Positions 1-6,333 of a DNA stretch of 9,881 bases are shown here, in pieces. The notes below the pieces were generated by a model. That model had not been told where the DNA came from. It did no database searches and saw nothing but the letters and a program-made list of their open reading frames with translations. Every line of letters starts with the position of its first letter. Position 1 is the first letter of the stretch. A program made the position numbers and the translations under genes. The DNA comes from Actinomycetota bacterium. Its GTDB lineage: Bacteria > Actinomycetota > Acidimicrobiia > Acidimicrobiales > Iamiaceae. The stretch is from the NCBI GenBank assembly GCA_017882935.1, contig JADGOP010000055.1, forward strand, positions 1 through 9,881. Direction: 5' to 3'.

Positions 1-15
1 GGGGAAGTCGGACAT
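1..15 (-). CDS. Start of an unidentified gene leaving the left edge (5 codons visible)
   Basis: Only the first five codons are inside the window, reading M-S-D-F-P on the minus strand from an ATG at 15-13. The call rests on an AGGAG ribosome binding site at 27-23, seven bases upstream of that ATG, which is near-ideal spacing. The gene lies 120 bases downstream of fabZ on the same strand, so it could be the last gene of the fatty acid operon or have its own promoter. Nothing can be said about its product. An alternative ATG at 20-18 in another frame is too close to the AGGAG to be favoured. Confidence 0.4.
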
Positions 16-19
16 GTCA

Positions 20-52
20 TCACTCCTGGGCTTGACGGCCGAGGTCGGACAT
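20..52 (-). CDS. Possible 10-codon leader ORF
   Basis: On the minus strand an ATG at 52-50 opens a 10-codon frame, MSDLGRQAQE, closed by TGA at 22-20, four bases before the ATG at 15. A purine-rich AGGTGAGG sits directly upstream, with tight spacing. Both this ATG and the one at 15 begin with the same nine bases, ATGTCCGAC. It could be a translated leader that couples to the downstream gene, the remnant of a duplicated start region, or chance. There is no independent evidence of translation. Confidence 0.2.
   Translation of the reverse strand: MSDLGRQAQE
23..27 (-). promoter_or_regulatory. Ribosome binding site for the left-edge gene
   Basis: AGGAG on the minus strand, with a 7-base spacer to the ATG at 15-13. 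It is the main reason for believing a gene starts there. It lies inside the last codons of the possible 10-codon leader ORF. Confidence 0.4.
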
Positions 53-107
53 CCTCACCTGCGGACGGACCGAGGGCCACCCGCCGTGACCTCGTGGCGA
101 GAGGGTA

Positions 108-120
108 GACCGCGCCGGTC
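108..120 (-). terminator. Weak stem-loop just after fabZ
   Basis: A perfect inverted repeat, GACCG-CGC-CGGTC, lies 16 bases past the fabZ stop codon. A second imperfect GC-rich hairpin at 124-140 overlaps the stop itself. There is no T tract, so classical intrinsic termination is doubtful. It may act as a 3' end stabiliser or mean nothing at this GC content. It is the only hint of where the operon might end. Confidence 0.2.
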
Positions 121-135
121 GGGCCTGCCCCCGGG

Positions 136-576
136 TCAGGTGGGGGCGATGACGAACAGCAGCTTCGCGTTGCAGGCGCGCTGCCCGTCGACCGTCGCCA
201 CGGCGGTGGCCTTCCCGGCGCGCGCCGACAGCTGGTCCATGGTGACGGTGAGGGTCAGCTCGTCGCCGGGAACGACCTGGCGGCGGAAGCGCACCTCGTC
301 GACGCCGCCGAACAGCGGCAGGGACCCGGCGTAGCGGGGGTCGGCGAGCAGCGCGATGGCGCCGGCCTGGGCGAGCGCCTCGAGCTGGATCACCCCCGGG
401 AACACCGGGTTGCCCGGGAAGTGGCCGGCGAGGAACGCCTCCTCGCCCGTCACGCGGTAGCGGGCCACGCAGCGCTCGCCCGGGACCAGCTCGTCGACGG
501 TGTCGACGAACCGGAACGGCGGTCGGTGCGGCAGCAGCCCGACGAGGTCTGGTCCCGATCCGACCGTGGGGGTCAC
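136..576 (-). CDS. fabZ: 3-hydroxyacyl-ACP dehydratase FabZ
   Basis: The product (146 aa) is a cytosolic hot-dog-fold dehydratase that converts (3R)-hydroxyacyl-ACP to trans-2-enoyl-ACP in each elongation cycle. The family signature is clear: LLPHRPPF at 14-21, then GHFPGNPVFPG at 51-61 with catalytic His52, and QLEALAQ at 64-70 with catalytic Glu66. Length is normal for FabZ. The GTG start at 576-574 overlaps the fabI stop as GTGA, which implies translational coupling. Starting there removes a long non-homologous extension that would run antisense-like through fabI. It is the last recognised gene of the operon. FabZ rather than FabA is favoured by the HFPGxPxFPG form and by the absence of a fabB partner. 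Whether it also isomerises cannot be judged from sequence. Confidence 0.96.
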   Translation of the reverse strand: MTPTVGSGPDLVGLLPHRPPFRFVDTVDELVPGERCVARYRVTGEEAFLAGHFPGNPVFPGVIQLEALAQAGAIALLADPRYAGSLPLFGGVDEVRFRRQVVPGDELTLTVTMDQLSARAGKATAVATVDGQRACNAKLLFVIAPT

Positions 577-1379
577 GTTGTGACCAGGCCTGTGGCGTCG
601 GGCGCGGGTGGCGAGGCGACAGCCACCGCGTGGAAGCCGCCGTCGACGTGCACGATCTCCCCGGTGGTTGCGGGGAAGAGGTCGGACAGAAGGGCCACGC
701 ACGCCTTGGCCGAGGGCTCGGGGTCGGACACGTTCCACCCGAGCGGCGCCCGCTCGGCCCAGGCGGACTCGAACTGCCCGAACCCCGGGATCGAGCGGGC
801 CGCGAGGGTGCGCAACGGCCCTGCGCTGACCAGGTTCACCCGGATCCCTGCCGGCCCCAGGTCTCGGGCCAGGTAGCGGCTGGTGGCCTCGAGCGCCGCC
901 TTCGCCACGCCCATCCAGTCGTACTGCGGGAAGGCCTGGCTGGCGTCGAAGTCGAGCCCCACCACGCCGCTGCCCGGCGGCATGAGGGGCGCCAGCGACG
1001 CGGCGAGGGACTTGAGCGAGAACGCCGACACGTGCAGCGCGACGGCCACGTCCTCCCAGGGCGCGTCGAGCACGCCGCCACCGAGGCAGCTCTCGGGGGC
1101 GAAGCCGACCGCGTGCAGGACGCCGTCGACGCGGCCCCACCGCTCGCGCAGCTCGGCGACCAGCGCGTCGTACTGCGCGGGCTCGGTGACGTCGAGCTCG
1201 AGCACGTCGGGCGGCGTCGGGAGCGACCGGGCCACGCGCTGGGTGAGCCGCATGCCCCGCCCGAACGACGTGAGCACCACCTCGGCGCCCTGCTCCTGCG
1301 CGAAGCGGGCCACGGCCGTGGCGATGGAGTCCTTGGTGAGGACGCCGGTGATCACCAGCTTCTTTCCGTCGAGCAACAT
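573..1379 (-). CDS. fabI: Enoyl-ACP reductase (NADH), FabI/InhA type
   Basis: The product (268 aa) reduces trans-2-enoyl-ACP to acyl-ACP, the last step of the elongation cycle. It is a short-chain dehydrogenase-like protein of the FabI/InhA branch. The variant nucleotide-binding loop TGVLTKDSIA is at 11-20 (InhA: GIITDSSIA). The catalytic pair is Tyr153 and Lys160 in QYDWMGVAK, matching InhA Tyr158 and Lys165, and DFD at 143-145 contains the active-site Phe. The substrate loop region AGPLRTLAARSIPGF follows, then RAPLGWN and LSDLFPATTGEI. Similarity to mycobacterial InhA along the whole length is obvious by eye. The residue matching InhA Ser94 is Ala90. The start has an AGGAGA at 1394-1389. 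The last 15-20 residues extend beyond the usual FabI end. It is followed by fabZ with a 4-base overlap. Confidence 0.95.
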   Translation of the reverse strand: MLLDGKKLVITGVLTKDSIATAVARFAQEQGAEVVLTSFGRGMRLTQRVARSLPTPPDVLELDVTEPAQYDALVAELRERWGRVDGVLHAVGFAPESCLGGGVLDAPWEDVAVALHVSAFSLKSLAASLAPLMPPGSGVVGLDFDASQAFPQYDWMGVAKAALEATSRYLARDLGPAGIRVNLVSAGPLRTLAARSIPGFGQFESAWAERAPLGWNVSDPEPSAKACVALLSDLFPATTGEIVHVDGGFHAVAVASPPAPDATGLVTT

Positions 1380-1388
1380 CAGACGCGG

Positions 1389-1394
1389 TCTCCT
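1389..1394 (-). promoter_or_regulatory. Ribosome binding site of fabI
   Basis: AGGAGA on the minus strand, 9 bases before the fabI ATG, in the 58-base gap after the carboxyltransferase gene. Since fabI has its own good site, its translation need not depend on the upstream gene. Confidence 0.6.
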
Positions 1395-1437
1395 GGGACG
1401 GGGTCACGGGCGGCGCCGGCGGGAGTGCCGGCAGCGC

Positions 1438-2835
1438 CTAGAGGGGGGTGTTGGCGTGGCGGCGCCGGGGCAGCGATTCGCGCTTGGCGGCGAGCGCCGC
1501 GAGCGAGCGGGCCAGCACCATGCGGGTGTCGGCCGGGTCGATGACCTCGTCGACGTAGCCCCGCTCGGCGGCGATGCGCGGGGACAGGTGGGTGGCCTCG
1601 TAGTGCGCCACCAGCTCGGCGTGCTCGGCGTCGCGGTCGTGGTCGGGCAACTGGGACAGGCGCTTGCGGTGCAGCACCTCGACCGCACCGGCCGCGCCCA
1701 TCACCGCCACCTCGGCCGACGGCCAGGCGAAGCACACGTCGTTGCCCATGGTCTTGCAGTCCATCACGATGAACGCGCCCCCGTAGGCCTTGCGGAGCAG
1801 CACGCACAGGCGCGGCACCGTCGCCTCGGCGTAGGCGAACGCCAGCTGGGCGCCGTGGCGGATCATGCCGCGCCACTCCTGGTCCTTGCCGGGCCGGAAG
1901 CCGGGCGTGTCCACGAGCGTCACGAGCGGCAGGTTGGCACCGTCGCACCACCGCACGAAGCGGGCGGCCTTCTGCGAGCCCTCGATGTCGAGTGCCCCCG
2001 CGAGCTGGCAGGGCTGGTTGGCGACGACGCCCACCGGTTGGCCGGCGATGCGGGCCACCGCGGTGACCACGCTCGCGCCGAAGCGGGGGCGCAGCTCGAG
2101 GACATGGCGGTGGTCGACGATGTCGGCGATCACGTCGCGCACGTCGTAGGAGTGGCGGGCGTCGGTGGGGACGGCCGCGCAGGCCAGCTCGCACCGTCGG
2201 TCGAAGGGATCGGTGGTGGCGCCGACCGGGGGCGGCTCGTGCTGGTTGGGCGGGAGGTGGTCGAGCAGGTCGGCGGCCACCGCCAGGGCCTCGGGCAGGT
2301 CGGGGGCGACCACGTGGGCCACGCCCGACTGGACGGCGTGCACCGCCGCGCCGCCGAGGGCCTGCTCGCTGACGTCGACGGCGGTGATCCGCGCCACCGC
2401 GGCGGGCTCGCTCACGTAGGCCACCGCGTCGTCGGTGAGGATCACCACATCGGCCAACCCCAGCAGCAGCGCGGGGCCACCGAGGCAGGGGCCGTCGACC
2501 ACCAGGACCACCGGCACCTGACCGGAGGCCCGCGTGAGCATGCGGGCGACCACCCCCCACCCGTGGAGGGTGGCCACGCCGCCGAAGGCGTCGCCTCCCG
2601 TGCCCCGCAGCACGCCGACCACGGGCACGCCGGCATCGAGGCCCGCCTGCACCGTGCGGGTGATGACGTCGGCGTCCACCTCGCTCAGCCCGTCGGCCGA
2701 CGTTGGCTCGGCGGCGGTGGGGTCGACCACGAAGCGCGCCACCACGGGCGAGCCCGGGCCGAGTGGCCCGATCGCGGCGCTTACCTTCCCCGGCCGGGCC
2801 GAAGCGACGGGCAGGTAGGCCTCGAGCAGGGTCAC
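1438..2835 (-). CDS. Divergent acyl-CoA carboxylase carboxyltransferase (AccD/PccB-like)
   Basis: A 465-residue carboxyltransferase of the crotonase-like superfamily. In this family the enzyme moves CO2 from carboxybiotin to acetyl- or propionyl-CoA, giving the malonyl-CoA used by FabD. The C-terminal half is well conserved: GQPVGVVANQP at 265-275, LDIEGSQKAARFVR at 282-295, LVDTPGFRPGKDQE at 307-320, RKAYGGAFIVM at 348-358 and AWPSAEVAVMGAAGAVEVLHR at 370-390, ending HANTPL like PccB HGNVPL. The N-terminal half is unusual. The roughly 60-90 residues that carry K-x-TARERI in acyl-CoA carboxylases are missing. The DSGGARIQ block is replaced by GTGGDAFGG at 78-86, although GPCLGG at 115-120 is kept. 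The GTG start at 2835 lies 25 bases after fabF and has no good ribosome binding site, so the start is less certain. A decarboxylase role is an alternative. No biotin carboxylase is encoded nearby. Confidence 0.85.
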   Translation of the reverse strand: MTLLEAYLPVASARPGKVSAAIGPLGPGSPVVARFVVDPTAAEPTSADGLSEVDADVITRTVQAGLDAGVPVVGVLRGTGGDAFGGVATLHGWGVVARMLTRASGQVPVVLVVDGPCLGGPALLLGLADVVILTDDAVAYVSEPAAVARITAVDVSEQALGGAAVHAVQSGVAHVVAPDLPEALAVAADLLDHLPPNQHEPPPVGATTDPFDRRCELACAAVPTDARHSYDVRDVIADIVDHRHVLELRPRFGASVVTAVARIAGQPVGVVANQPCQLAGALDIEGSQKAARFVRWCDGANLPLVTLVDTPGFRPGKDQEWRGMIRHGAQLAFAYAEATVPRLCVLLRKAYGGAFIVMDCKTMGNDVCFAWPSAEVAVMGAAGAVEVLHRKRLSQLPDHDRDAEHAELVAHYEATHLSPRIAAERGYVDEVIDPADTRMVLARSLAALAAKRESLPRRRHANTPL

Positions 2836-2860
2836 CCCGCTGCCGGGGCGGCGGCGAGGC

Positions 2861-4165
2861 TCAAGGGGCCGTCGCGTCGGGGGGTGGGCCGACCACCAGG
2901 GCGGCGTTGTGGCCACCGAAGGCGAACGACGTGGACAGCGCGGGTGCGGGCGCGATGCGGCGCGGCTCGCCGACGACCACGTCGACCGGGAGGTCGGTGC
3001 TGCGGTGGTTGGCGGTGGGTGGCACCAGCCCCGTCCGGGCGGCCAGCACCGCGGCGATGGCCTCGACCGCGCCGGCCGCGCCGATGAGGTGCCCGGTGAC
3101 GCCCTTGGTGGAGGTGACGGGGATGCCGCGCTCGCCGAAGACCTTGGCCATGGCCTCGGCCTCGGCGGCGTCGTTGTGCGGCGTCGACGTGCCGTGCGCG
3201 TTGACGTGGCCGACGGCTGCGGCGTCGACACCCGCGTCGGCCAAGGCGAGCTGCACGCACGCAATGGCGCCCGCGCCGTCGCTGAGCGGCGCGGTGATGT
3301 GGTGCGCGTCGCAGGTGGCGCCGTAGCCCCTGAGCTCGCCGTGGATGTGGGCACCCCGGGCGAGCGCACGTTCGAGCGGCTCGAGCACCAGGAACGCCGC
3401 GCCTTCGCCCATGACGAACCCGTCGCGCTCGGTGTCGAACGGCCGGGAGGCCGATGCGGGGTCGTCGTTGCGGCTGAGCGCGCCCATGCGGGCGAAGGCC
3501 GCCATGGTGATGGGGCTGACGCAGGCGTCGGCCCCACCGGCCACGACCACGTCGGCGAGGCCGTCGCGCACCAGTCGGACGCCTTCGCCCACCGCGTTGG
3601 TGCCGGTGGCGCACGCCGTGGCGACGGCGAGGTTCACGCCGGTGAAGCCGTGGAAGATGCCGATGACCGCCGCCGGGGCGTTGGGCATCATCATCGGGAC
3701 CAGGAACGGGCTCACCCGGGTGGGGCCGCGCTCGACGTAGTCGAGCACCTGGTCCTCGAGCGTGCGGATGCCACCGATGCCGGAGCCGGCGACCACCGCC
3801 ACCCGCGCCTGGTCGACGCCCAGCTCGGCGGCGGCGCTGCGGCCGAGGCTGGTGGAGTCGGGCGCCTGGGCCGCGTCGGCCACGGCGTCGGCGGCCGCGG
3901 CGAGCGCGAGCAGCGACACCCGGTCGGTGCGCCGGACCTCCTTGGGGCCCACGTACGGCACCGCGTCGAAGTCGGGGACCTCGCAGGCGAACCCCACCGA
4001 ATGGGAGGAGGCGTCGAACAGCGTGATCGGGGCAGCCGTCGACCGGCCCGCGAGGAGGGTCGACCAGAAGCCGTCGATGGTGGTTCCAGCCGGGGAGGCG
4101 ACGCCCAGACCGGTGACCACGACGCGGGGACGGCCCCGGTGGTCGGTGAGCTCGGGATCGGGCAT
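2861..4165 (-). CDS. fabF: 3-oxoacyl-ACP synthase II (FabF)
   Basis: The product (434 aa) is the elongating thiolase-fold condensing enzyme, which joins acyl groups to malonyl-ACP with release of CO2. The N-terminal VVVTGLGVASPAG is at 15-27. The nucleophile is Cys185 in ATACATGTNA, and the two catalytic histidines are His324 in NAHGTSTP and His359 in KGVTGHLIGAAG, with Lys354 in the same motif. SFAFGGHNAALV near the C terminus is the usual glycine-rich end. The length is slightly above the E. coli FabF size, with a short acidic N-terminal extension. The ATG follows the acpP stop by only 2 bases, so the two are probably translationally coupled. Because no fabB is present, this enzyme likely performs all elongation rounds after FabH. 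Confidence 0.96.
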   Translation of the reverse strand: MPDPELTDHRGRPRVVVTGLGVASPAGTTIDGFWSTLLAGRSTAAPITLFDASSHSVGFACEVPDFDAVPYVGPKEVRRTDRVSLLALAAAADAVADAAQAPDSTSLGRSAAAELGVDQARVAVVAGSGIGGIRTLEDQVLDYVERGPTRVSPFLVPMMMPNAPAAVIGIFHGFTGVNLAVATACATGTNAVGEGVRLVRDGLADVVVAGGADACVSPITMAAFARMGALSRNDDPASASRPFDTERDGFVMGEGAAFLVLEPLERALARGAHIHGELRGYGATCDAHHITAPLSDGAGAIACVQLALADAGVDAAAVGHVNAHGTSTPHNDAAEAEAMAKVFGERGIPVTSTKGVTGHLIGAAGAVEAIAAVLAARTGLVPPTANHRSTDLPVDVVVGEPRRIAPAPALSTSFAFGGHNAALVVGPPPDATAP

Positions 4166-4167
4166 CG

Positions 4168-4419
4168 TCAGACCGCAGCGCCGCTCACCGAGAGCAGCAG
4201 GTCGACGGCGTCGGAGACGGTCTTGATGTCGGAGAGGTCACGGTCGCCGATCTCGATGTTGAGGGCGTCCTCGAGGGCCATGACCAGCTCGACCAGGTCG
4301 AGGCTGTCGGCGTCGAGGTCGTCGGCGAACGAGGCCGTCTCGACGACCTGGTCGGGCTCGACGCTGAGCACGGTGACAGCGGCGTCTCGCAGGGCGGTGA
4401 GGGCGTCGGTACGGTTCAT
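4168..4419 (-). CDS. acpP: Acyl carrier protein
   Basis: An 83-residue, acidic, helical carrier protein that holds the growing acyl chain on a 4'-phosphopantetheine arm. The attachment site is Ser39 in [18 protein letters not shown], a classic ACP helix II motif, followed by the acidic recognition surface and [11 protein letters not shown] near the end. The ATG at 4419 is chosen because AAGGAG lies six bases upstream and because the extra upstream residues in this frame have no ACP similarity. It sits between fabG and fabF, the common order fabD-fabH-fabG-acpP-fabF. The strong ribosome binding site fits the need for more ACP than enzyme. No phosphopantetheinyl transferase gene is in the window. 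Confidence 0.96.
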   Translation of the reverse strand: MNRTDALTALRDAAVTVLSVEPDQVVETASFADDLDADSLDLVELVMALEDALNIEIGDRDLSDIKTVSDAVDLLLSVSGAAV

Positions 4420-4425
4420 CGGGTT

Positions 4426-4431
4426 CTCCTT
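4426..4431 (-). promoter_or_regulatory. Strong ribosome binding site of acpP
   Basis: AAGGAG with a 6-base spacer to the acpP ATG, in the 43-base gap after fabG. It fixes the acpP start and is among the best ribosome binding sites in the operon. The mRNA upstream of it is almost all C, A and T, probably unstructured and accessible to ribosomes. Confidence 0.7.
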
Positions 4432-4462
4432 GGAGGGGGTGTGGGGTGGGGTGCGGGAGGGG

Positions 4463-5215
4463 TCAGCGACCCATGGACATGCCGCCGTCGACCGGCAGGA
4501 CCGCGCCGGTGACGTAGGAGGCAGCATCTGAACAGAGGAAGTCGACCACGCTGGCGACCTCGTCGGGGGTACCGAAGCGGCCGACCGGCGTGAGGGCGGC
4601 CAGCAGCGCCCGCCGATCGTCGGTGAGCACGTCGGTCATGGCGGTGGTGATGGGGCCGGGCTCGACGACGTTCACGGTGATCCCCCGGTTGGCGACCTCG
4701 CGGGCCACCGACCGGGTGAAGCCGACCAGGCCCGCCTTCGCGGCGGCGTAGTTGGCCTGGCCGGAGGACCCGACCGACGCCACCACCGACGACACGTTCA
4801 CGATGCGACCGTGGCGCGCCTTGATCATCGGGCGGAGCGCCCGCTTGGTGACCAGGAACGGGCCCGTGAGGTCGGTGTCGATGGTGTGCTGCCAGTCGTC
4901 GAGGGTGAGGTGCACGACCAGCTTGTCGAGCGAGATCCCGGCGGCGTTCACGAGCACCTCGACGGTGCCCCAGCGCTGCTCGATGTCGTCGAAGGCCGCC
5001 GTCACCGACGCCACGTCGGCCACCTGGATCTGCACCGCGCAGGCGACGCCGCCGGCCTCCTCGATGCGACCGACGGTCTTCGCGGCCGCTTCGACGCCCG
5101 ACGAGTAGCCGACCGCCACCCGGTGGCCCGAGGCCCCCAGCGCGGCGGCGACCGCCGAGCCGATGCCGCCCGACGCGCCGGTGACGAGCGCGACCCGCCC
5201 GGCGTCGGCGCTCAC
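4463..5215 (-). CDS. fabG: 3-oxoacyl-ACP reductase (FabG)
   Basis: The product (250 aa) is a cytosolic NADPH-dependent short-chain dehydrogenase that reduces 3-oxoacyl-ACP to (3R)-hydroxyacyl-ACP. Visible motifs are TGASGGIG at 12-19 (cofactor loop), NAAG at 90-93, the catalytic Ser143 in [10 protein letters not shown], and Tyr156 with Lys160 in [10 protein letters not shown]. The C terminus [18 protein letters not shown] is the family ending. The fourth tetrad residue, normally Asn in the motif ETNL/ANLTG, is Asp115 here (DTDLTG). The GTG start at 5215 overlaps the fabH stop as GTGA and places the first beta strand at the usual distance from the N terminus. FabG paralogues with other substrates exist in actinobacteria, but the position between fabH and acpP makes the fatty acid role very likely. 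Confidence 0.95.
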   Translation of the reverse strand: MSADAGRVALVTGASGGIGSAVAAALGASGHRVAVGYSSGVEAAAKTVGRIEEAGGVACAVQIQVADVASVTAAFDDIEQRWGTVEVLVNAAGISLDKLVVHLTLDDWQHTIDTDLTGPFLVTKRALRPMIKARHGRIVNVSSVVASVGSSGQANYAAAKAGLVGFTRSVAREVANRGITVNVVEPGPITTAMTDVLTDDRRALLAALTPVGRFGTPDEVASVVDFLCSDAASYVTGAVLPVDGGMSMGR

Positions 5216-6333
5216 GACCGGCCCCAGCGCCACAGCACGGTGCCCACGCTGAGACCGGCGCCGAACCCGGAGACCAGGATCAGGTCGCCGTCGTGCAGCC
5301 GGCCCGCAGCGGCGGCCTCGGCGAGGGCGAGCGGGATCGAGGCGGCGGAGGTGTTGCCGTAGCGGTCGCCGTTGCCGAGCGTGCGGTCGGCAGCGATGCC
5401 CGTGCGGGCCACGACGGCATCGACGATGCGGGCGTTGGCCTGGTGGGGGGCGAACCAGCTGACGTCGGCCGCGCTCACGCCGGCGCGACCCAGGGTGCGC
5501 TCGACCGAGTCGACGACCTCGCGCACCGCACGGCGGAAGAGCTCGCGGCCCTCCATCTGGATGAACTGCCCGCCTGCAGCGAGCGTGGCTGCCGAGGTGG
5601 GCAACCGGCTGCCCCCCGCCGGGATGCGCAGCAGGTCGACGCCGGCACCGTCGATGACGAGGTCGGCCGAGATGAGCCCCGGCAGCGGTGTGGCGGCGCC
5701 GCTCCGCCCCCCGACGGAGCGGTCGCCGCGTTCCCCCACCTGTGCCGACGGCAGGTTCACGATCGAGGGATCGGTGAGCACCAGGGCGGCCGCGCCGTCG
5801 CCGAACAGCACGGCGGTGGCGCGATCGTCGGGGTCGACGACCCGGCTCATGGTGTCGGCACCGATGAGCAGCGCCCGTCGGGCGATGCCGGTGGACAGCA
5901 GTGAGGCCGTCGTGGCGAGCGCGTAGCCGAACCCGGCGCAGGCGGCATCGAGGTCGAAGCCCCCGGCCGTGGTGCCCAGTTCTGCGGCGACCAGCGCCGC
6001 GGTGGAGGGCATCGGCACCTCGGCCGTGCACGTGGCGACGACGACGAGATCGATGTCGGTGGCCTCGAGCCCCGCGGCGTGCAGCGCGTCGCGGGCGGCG
6101 CGGACGGCGAGCGGACCGGTGGTCTCACCGTCGACGGCGATGCGCCGCTCCTTGATGCCCGTGCGCGTGGTGATCCAGTCGTCGTCGGTGTCGAGGCGGC
6201 GTTGCAGGTCGGCGTTGGTGACCACCTGCGTGGGCAGCGCGCTCCCCCAGCCGGCCACGCCGGCCGCAGCGCGGGTCGCGAGCCCGGTCACCGGAGGTGT
6301 TGCGGCCGGTGCAGGGCGGACCGTCATGCTCAC
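5212..6333 (-). CDS. fabH: 3-oxoacyl-ACP synthase III (FabH)
   Basis: The product (373 aa) condenses an acyl-CoA primer with malonyl-ACP to start the chain. The triad is Cys132 in LDAACAGFGYAL, His297 in WFAPHQANARI and Asn327 in RYGNTSAASIP. DDWITTRTGIKERRI at 51-65 is the CoA-binding region with the conserved Trp53, and SGFGAGLSVGTVLWRW closes the protein. It is longer than the usual 315-335 residues because of an N-terminal Ala/Pro extension of about 20 residues and a Gly/Arg-rich insert near 191-216. The GTG start at 6333 gives another GTGA overlap with the upstream gene; an in-frame ATG at 6327 is nearly as likely. The residue matching E. coli Phe87, which helps set primer choice, appears to be Met108, so the primer cannot be predicted. 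Confidence 0.94.
   Translation of the reverse strand: MSMTVRPAPAATPPVTGLATRAAAGVAGWGSALPTQVVTNADLQRRLDTDDDWITTRTGIKERRIAVDGETTGPLAVRAARDALHAAGLEATDIDLVVVATCTAEVPMPSTAALVAAELGTTAGGFDLDAACAGFGYALATTASLLSTGIARRALLIGADTMSRVVDPDDRATAVLFGDGAAALVLTDPSIVNLPSAQVGERGDRSVGGRSGAATPLPGLISADLVIDGAGVDLLRIPAGGSRLPTSAATLAAGGQFIQMEGRELFRRAVREVVDSVERTLGRAGVSAADVSWFAPHQANARIVDAVVARTGIAADRTLGNGDRYGNTSAASIPLALAEAAAAGRLHDGDLILVSGFGAGLSVGTVLWRWGRS

Noticed and set aside
1..60. Insertion sequence end, suggested by the repeated GTCGGACAT
   Set aside because: The repeats are direct rather than inverted, no transposase is present, and both copies coincide with minus-strand ATG codons near purine-rich sites.
14..334. 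106-codon plus-strand frame at the left edge
   Set aside because: Most of it is antisense to fabZ, and it has no domain signal. The minus-strand start at 15 with AGGAG explains the local sequence better.
883..3087. Open frame of 734 codons on the plus strand, antisense to fabI and the carboxyltransferase gene
   Set aside because: Composition is Arg/Gly/His/Ala-rich low-complexity typical of antisense frames in GC-rich DNA. It has no motif, and it runs opposite two well-supported enzymes.
2909..4531. Open frame of 540 codons on the plus strand, antisense to fabF and acpP
   Set aside because: It is an antisense shadow of fabF and acpP, with repetitive Gly/Arg/Asp/His composition and no recognisable domain.
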